Shown here piece by piece: positions 1 to 5,492 of a stretch of 5,492 nucleotides of DNA (its first letter is position 1; every line of letters begins with the position of its first letter). The notes under the pieces are model-generated. The model ran no database searches. It had not been told where the DNA came from and was given only the letters and a program-made list of their open reading frames with translations. The DNA comes from Bacillota bacterium (lineage in GTDB: Bacteria > Bacillota > Clostridia > Christensenellales > SZUA-584): assembly GCA_023459495.1 (NCBI GenBank), contig JAEWTL010000108.1, forward strand, positions 1-5,492. Reading direction: 5' to 3'. The translations under genes were made by a program, and so were the position numbers.

Positions 1-2613
<2,613 letters not shown>

Positions 2614-2621
2614 CCGCGGTC

Positions 2622-2642
2622 CCGGGGGCCTCAAGCCCCCGG
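2622..2642 (-). other. Stem-loop just 5' of 23S, UUGAG loop
   Basis: A perfect 8-bp stem, CCGGGGGC (2622-2629) with GCCCCCGG (2635-2642), and a 5-base loop reading TTGAG in the RNA sense. It ends about 8 bases before the estimated mature 23S 5' end. The hairpin just upstream of 16S (4436-4456) has the same stem length and the same loop. Inference: a processing or antitermination signal used for both rRNAs. Alternatively part of it may belong to the long 23S processing stem, whose 3' arm would lie outside the window. Confidence 0.75.
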
Positions 2643-2652
2643 TAAATGCCAG

Positions 2653-2672
2653 CCGATGATGCAGATCATCGG
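2653..2672 (-). other. Spacer stem-loop, CCGATGAT arm
   Basis: A perfect 8-bp inverted repeat, CCGATGAT (2653-2660) and ATCATCGG (2665-2672), with a 4-base loop. In RNA order it lies between the U-rich element at 2690-2673 and the UUGAG hairpin at 2642-2622. Its CCGATG arm sequence recurs in the leader hairpin at 4484-4498, although there the order relative to the U-rich run is reversed. Confidence 0.7.
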
Positions 2673-2778
2673 AGAAAGTAAAAAATAAAGTTTTGGGTAA
2701 AACGTATCTCGGCGATCCTAACTGATTTCGAAGATGCGGAATCTACATTCCTACATTGGTTGATATCAAGTTGAGATC

Positions 2779-2804
2779 GTTCGGGGGCTTCGGAGCTCCC
2801 GAAC
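2779..2804 (-). other. Spacer stem-loop
   Basis: An inverted repeat of GTTCGGG (2779-2785) and CCCGAAC (2798-2804), extended inward by about three more pairs with one wobble, leaving a 6-base loop. It sits mid-spacer between the G+C-rich 16S-proximal half and the A+T-rich 23S-proximal half. No U-run follows it in the RNA sense, so I do not call it a terminator. Confidence 0.55.
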
Positions 2805-2882
2805 ATGTCGCGCGCTATGCAGTTGCCAAGGTGCCTCGGGGTCCCGTCTTCCGGGAGCCCTGGAGGCCGGATGCCGAGGATT

Positions 2883-2907
2883 CGGTAGGAAGCGCGCGGG
2901 CCCCTGC
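2883..2907 (-). other. Pre-16S processing stem, 3' arm
   Basis: Read on the plus strand, 2883-2907 closely resembles the minus-strand reading of the leader at 4594-4567, so the RNA segments are complementary. Shared blocks are CGG, TAGGAA, GCG-GC and GGGCCCC, ending in GC, with three single-base bulges, one G-U wobble and one mismatch. The arm lies about 15 bases beyond the 16S 3' end. Known biology: such stems bracket pre-16S and are the usual RNase III entry site. That this one is cut is inferred. Confidence 0.75.
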
Positions 2908-2920
2908 AAGATGCTCTCCC

Positions 2921-4435
<1,515 letters not shown>

Positions 4436-4456
4436 GGCGCCCCCTCAAGGGGCGCC
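4436..4456 (-). other. Stem-loop just 5' of 16S, UUGAG loop
   Basis: A perfect 8-bp stem, GGCGCCCC (4436-4443) and GGGGCGCC (4449-4456), with a five-base loop that reads TTGAG in the RNA sense. It abuts the estimated mature 16S 5' end. Architecture and loop match the hairpin upstream of 23S at 2622-2642, although the stem sequences differ, which argues that the loop and stem length matter. Probably a maturation signal. Confidence 0.75.
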
Positions 4457-4483
4457 TAAGCTCGAATCAAAATAAAGAAAAAG

Positions 4484-4498
4484 CCATCGGAATGATGG
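4484..4498 (-). other. Leader hairpin followed by U-rich run
   Basis: CCATC (4484-4488) and GATGG (4494-4498) pair around a 5-base loop. In the RNA this is followed by C and then a run of U broken by single C and A residues (about 4482-4468). It resembles a weak intrinsic terminator but lies inside the rRNA leader, so full termination would be self-defeating. It may be a pause or an RNase entry site. Confidence 0.5.
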
Positions 4499-4501
4499 TC
4501 C

Positions 4502-4521
4502 GGGGCCCTGGGTAGGGCCCC
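4502..4521 (-). other. Leader stem-loop
   Basis: A perfect 8-bp stem, GGGGCCCT (4502-4509) and AGGGCCCC (4514-4521), with a 4-base loop (RNA ACCC). It stands directly 5' of the weak hairpin and U-rich run in the RNA. Its GGGCCCC core is the same block used in the pre-16S stem, so alternative pairing with the spacer arm at 2898-2904 is possible. Confidence 0.65.
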
Positions 4522-4549
4522 TATGGAATTGGTCTCTCGTCGGAGATCT

Positions 4550-4570
4550 CCGCCGGCTCCATGCCGGCGG
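4550..4570 (-). other. Leader stem-loop overlapping pre-16S stem arm
   Basis: A perfect 8-bp stem, CCGCCGGC (4550-4557) and GCCGGCGG (4563-4570), around a 5-base loop. Its last four bases (4567-4570) are shared with the 5' arm of the long-range 16S stem, so only part of that arm can pair while this hairpin is fully closed. The adjacent 12-base palindrome CGGAGATCTCCG (4541-4552) overlaps the other side and is a further alternative pairing. Confidence 0.65.
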
Positions 4571-4594
4571 GGGCCCCGCACGCGTTCCTATCCG
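4567..4594 (-). other. Pre-16S processing stem, 5' arm
   Basis: In the RNA sense this arm reads CGG, bulged A, TAGGAA, bulged C, GCGTGC, bulged G, GGGCCCC, C, GC. It pairs with the spacer arm at 2883-2907, giving over 20 base pairs that enclose the whole 16S. It lies about 130 bases ahead of the 16S 5' end, whereas the 3' arm lies about 15 bases after it. By analogy with other bacteria this is the RNase III-type processing stem. Confidence 0.75.
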
Positions 4595-4620
4595 TTTTCC
4601 TCGGTATCCGGTTTTCAAGG
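4589..4620 (-). repeat. Tandem 16-base repeat in rrn leader, boxA-like candidate
   Basis: Two imperfect 16-base units in tandem. In the RNA sense they read CCTTGAAAACCGGATA (4620-4605) and CCGAGGAAAACGGATA (4604-4589), matching at 12 of 16 positions. The first resembles the TTGAAAACT-ATA element I know from rRNA leaders and spacers of low-G+C Gram-positive bacteria and the TTTGAGAACTC element of actinobacterial leaders, both linked with processing or antitermination. The second unit runs into the 5' arm of the pre-16S stem. Function is inferred. Confidence 0.55.
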
Positions 4621-4625
4621 TTCCC

Positions 4626-4642
4626 GGGGCGCCTAGCGCCCC
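4626..4642 (-). other. First leader stem-loop
   Basis: A perfect 7-bp G+C stem, GGGGCGC (4626-4632) and GCGCCCC (4636-4642), with a 3-base loop. It lies about 30 bases after the predicted transcription start and directly before the tandem repeat. No U-run follows, so it is not a terminator by sequence. Confidence 0.65.
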
Positions 4643-4679
4643 GCCCCGCCGCTTCCTTCCGTCCGCGGCGCAAGGAGAT

Positions 4680-4708
4680 ATATTACGCGCACCCCCTCCC
4701 GCGGTCAA
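4680..4708 (-). promoter_or_regulatory. Predicted rrn promoter, sigma-70/SigA type
   Basis: On the minus strand there is TTGACC (4708-4703) as a -35 box, matching consensus at five of six, a spacer of exactly 17 bases, and TAATAT (4685-4680) as a -10 box, matching at four of six. Transcription would start around 4671-4673, about 235 bases before 16S. Just upstream are short A-tracts (about 4726-4714) and the palindrome TTCCCGGGAA (4726-4735). It is the best box pair I found between hisS and 16S. Additional promoters further upstream cannot be excluded. Confidence 0.7.
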
Positions 4709-4801
4709 GGGTCTTTCCCGCCTTTTTCCCGGGAAGGGGCGCCTTAAGGGCCGTTTTAGCCGTACGACCTGGGGCGACGCGCTTCTAGTGCCCTTCGTGC
4801 C

Positions 4802-4854
4802 GTCCACACATCTTCTCCATAAGCCTAGGAAGGGCGCTGGGAGGCGGTGTGGAC
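4802..4854. repeat. Inverted repeat GTCCACAC / GTGTGGAC
   Basis: A perfect 8-bp inverted repeat with a 37-base interior. A second, inner pairing of CTCC (4815-4818) with GGAG (4840-4843) fits the same fold, giving a 12-bp two-part stem with an internal loop. It lies about 100-150 bases upstream of the predicted rrn promoter. The arms contain CCACA but not the full DnaA-box sequence TTATCCACA. Could be an operator, or the stem of a small RNA. Confidence 0.5.
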
Positions 4855-4990
4855 ATCTCGTTGTGCAAGGGCAGGAGCCGACCAAATGTTCCCGAGCCCA
4901 ACTAACTAAGCGAGCCCGGTCCCTAGGCACTCCGAGCAACTGTCGGGCAGAATCATTCGATGCGAAATCCGCCGAAGGGGTCGGCGCGTC

Positions 4991-5002
4991 ACTATATATA
5001 GT
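4991..5002. promoter_or_regulatory. A+T-rich palindrome ACTATATATAGT
   Basis: A perfect 12-base palindrome in an otherwise G+C-rich stretch. It could hold a -10 box (TATATA or TATAGT) but I see no matching -35 at 16-18 bases on either strand. A small hairpin, CGCCGA/TCGGCG at 4970-4986, lies just downstream on the minus strand. It may be a protein-binding site or a weak promoter core. Confidence 0.3.
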
Positions 5003-5057
5003 AGCTTTCTGCCACGCAGAGATATTTCCCGCTTCATAGTGGCACCCTTGCTATAGA

Positions 5058-5092
5058 AAGAGGCCGAGCGCTTCTCGAGCACCCGGCCTCTT
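5058..5092 (-). terminator. Predicted terminator after hisS
   Basis: A strong inverted repeat: AAGAGGCCG (5058-5066) pairs perfectly with CGGCCTCTT (5084-5092), continues after one mismatch with five more pairs (5068-5072 with 5078-5082, one G-U), and closes on a 5-base loop. In the RNA sense the 3' arm ends CTCTT and is followed by TCTATAG, so the U-tract is short and broken. Placed 57 bases past the hisS stop, it most likely ends the hisS transcript, possibly incompletely. Confidence 0.7.
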
Positions 5093-5149
5093 GAATGGAT
5101 GAGACAATCGCCTACGGCATTCGCCCCACAGTTCTCTTCCCTCTTAGCT

Positions 5150-5492
5150 CTACTCAACCTCAGTGAGCGCTTCGCCCATCTGCTCCGGCGTGAGGACGGC
5201 GCCCTCGCTGGAGAACCTCGCAAGGATTGCCTTCACCGCAGCAAGGTCGACCAGACGCTCCGCGTGCGACGTCATATTGCGCATCTTCACCTTGCCCTCA
5301 GAGAGCTCATCGGGGCCGAGGATGGCGACCATCGATGCATTCAGTTTGTCGGCAAGCTTGAACTGACTTTTCAAGCTGCGCTTCTGATGATCCATGTCAG
5401 CAGATTGTCCCGCATCGCGAAACGCCTGCACGAGCGAGAATGCCTCAGCGTGCACCGAATCGTCGACGCAGGCGACAAACAGGTCGCAATGC
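5150..5492 (-). CDS. hisS: Histidine-tRNA ligase (HisRS), C-terminal part
   Basis: Charges tRNA-His with histidine using ATP, in the cytoplasm. The window holds the last 113 codons plus the TAG stop (5152-5150); the frame is open to the right edge, so the start and the class II catalytic core are outside. The visible residues match the HisRS anticodon-binding domain: it begins HCDLFVACVDDS, then has the helix with LVQAFRDAG, the family-typical KRSLKSQFKLADKL stretch, the strand and turn AILGPDELSEGKVKMRNM, and a short tail ending ALTEVE. A family member is about 420-430 residues, so roughly a quarter is seen. The GTG at 5455 is an internal valine codon, not a start. Codon use looks normal for a moderately high-G+C genome, with no sign of decay. 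A terminator-like hairpin follows, and the next gene in the same direction is 16S rRNA. In many bacteria aspS follows hisS; it does not here. Identification rests on motif recognition. Confidence 0.93.
   Translation of the reverse strand, partial: HCDLFVACVDDSVHAEAFSLVQAFRDAGQSADMDHQKRSLKSQFKLADKLNASMVAILGPDELSEGKVKMRNMTSHAERLVDLAAVKAILARFSSEGAVLTPEQMGEALTEVE

Larger units (their letters stand above)
4436..4672 (-). other. rrn leader (5' external transcribed spacer)
   Basis: The transcribed leader, if the promoter at 4680-4708 is used, is about 235 bases long. In RNA order it contains a 7-bp G+C hairpin (4642-4626), the tandem TTGAAAAC-type repeat (4620-4589), the 5' arm of the pre-16S stem (4594-4567), a perfect 8-bp hairpin (4570-4550), another perfect 8-bp hairpin (4521-4502), a weak 5-bp hairpin (4498-4484) followed by a U-rich run (about 4482-4468), and the UUGAG hairpin at the 16S start. 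No open frame here has a convincing start site. The dense hairpins plus a U-run are what one expects of an rRNA leader that needs antitermination factors. Confidence 0.75.
4710..5057. other. Gene-free region between hisS terminator and rrn promoter
   Basis: About 350 bases with no recognisable protein, tRNA, SRP RNA, RNase P RNA or tmRNA signature on either strand. Frames that cross it start at GTG or TTG without a ribosome binding site and have low-complexity composition. It does contain inverted repeats: GTCCACAC (4802-4809) with GTGTGGAC (4847-4854), GCCTAGG (4823-4829) with CCTAGGC (4922-4928), CGCCGA (4970-4975) with TCGGCG (4981-4986), and a 12-base A+T palindrome at 4991-5002. There is also a direct repeat CGAGCCC at 4893-4899 and 4911-4917. 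It could be an upstream regulatory region or an unrecognised structured RNA. Confidence 0.6.

Noticed and set aside
4802..4854. Replication-origin DnaA boxes suggested by CCACA motifs
   Set aside because: Only the CCACA core is present, without TTATCCACA matches or clustering, and there is no A+T-rich unwinding region or dnaA/dnaN neighbour.
4445..4939. Minus-strand frame of 164 codons between 16S and hisS
   Set aside because: Starts at TTG with no ribosome binding site, spans the predicted rrn promoter and leader hairpins, and has low-complexity Arg/Gly/Pro composition.
4788..5039. Plus-strand frame of 83 codons
   Set aside because: GTG start without a ribosome binding site, no recognisable domain, and opposed to hisS and rrn; most likely chance.
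5035..5050. T-box-like AGGGTGCCAC on the minus strand after hisS
   Set aside because: It departs from the T-box core AGGGTGGNACCGCG after a few bases, lies downstream of hisS rather than upstream, and has no specifier stem.

Overview
The window is a ribosomal RNA locus read entirely from the minus strand. In transcription order (right to left) it holds the 3' end of hisS, about 715 bases between hisS and the 16S gene, a complete 16S rRNA gene, a spacer of roughly 310 bases without a tRNA, and the first nine tenths of a 23S rRNA gene cut by the left edge. The only real protein-coding sequence is the hisS fragment. The long open frames elsewhere lie antisense to, or within, rRNA. The 16S text reads like a high-G+C Actinomycetota of the class Coriobacteriia, probably an Eggerthellaceae/Slackia-like gut or oral organism. 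That placement is recalled from 16S pattern and is not a database result. The 23S lacks the domain III insertion found in most Actinomycetota, which would fit a deep-branching class. || Layout, right to left. Positions 5492-5150 carry the anticodon-binding C-terminal domain of histidyl-tRNA synthetase. Positions 5092-5058 form a strong hairpin, the likely end of the hisS transcript. Positions 5057-4710 hold no gene I recognise but several inverted repeats. At 4708-4680 is a good sigma-70-type promoter (TTGACC, 17 bases, TAATAT), the best candidate for driving the rrn operon. Positions 4672-4436 form a structured leader with at least five perfect hairpins and a tandem 16-base repeat. The 16S gene occupies 4435-2922, the spacer about 2921-2614, and the 23S gene about 2613 to the left edge. 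|| The transcribed flanks can be read as processing signals. A long, nearly perfect complementarity between leader (4567-4594) and spacer (2883-2907) would clamp the two ends of pre-16S together, the classical RNase III-type stem. Directly 5' of both mature rRNAs there is an 8-bp G+C stem with the same five-base loop (RNA UUGAG), and a little further upstream of each is a U-rich stretch sharing CUUUAUUUU and a CCGAUG-containing hairpin. This duplicated module is the most interesting thing I see. Otherwise the locus is ordinary. I find no mobile element, CRISPR array, defence system or other novel gene system here.
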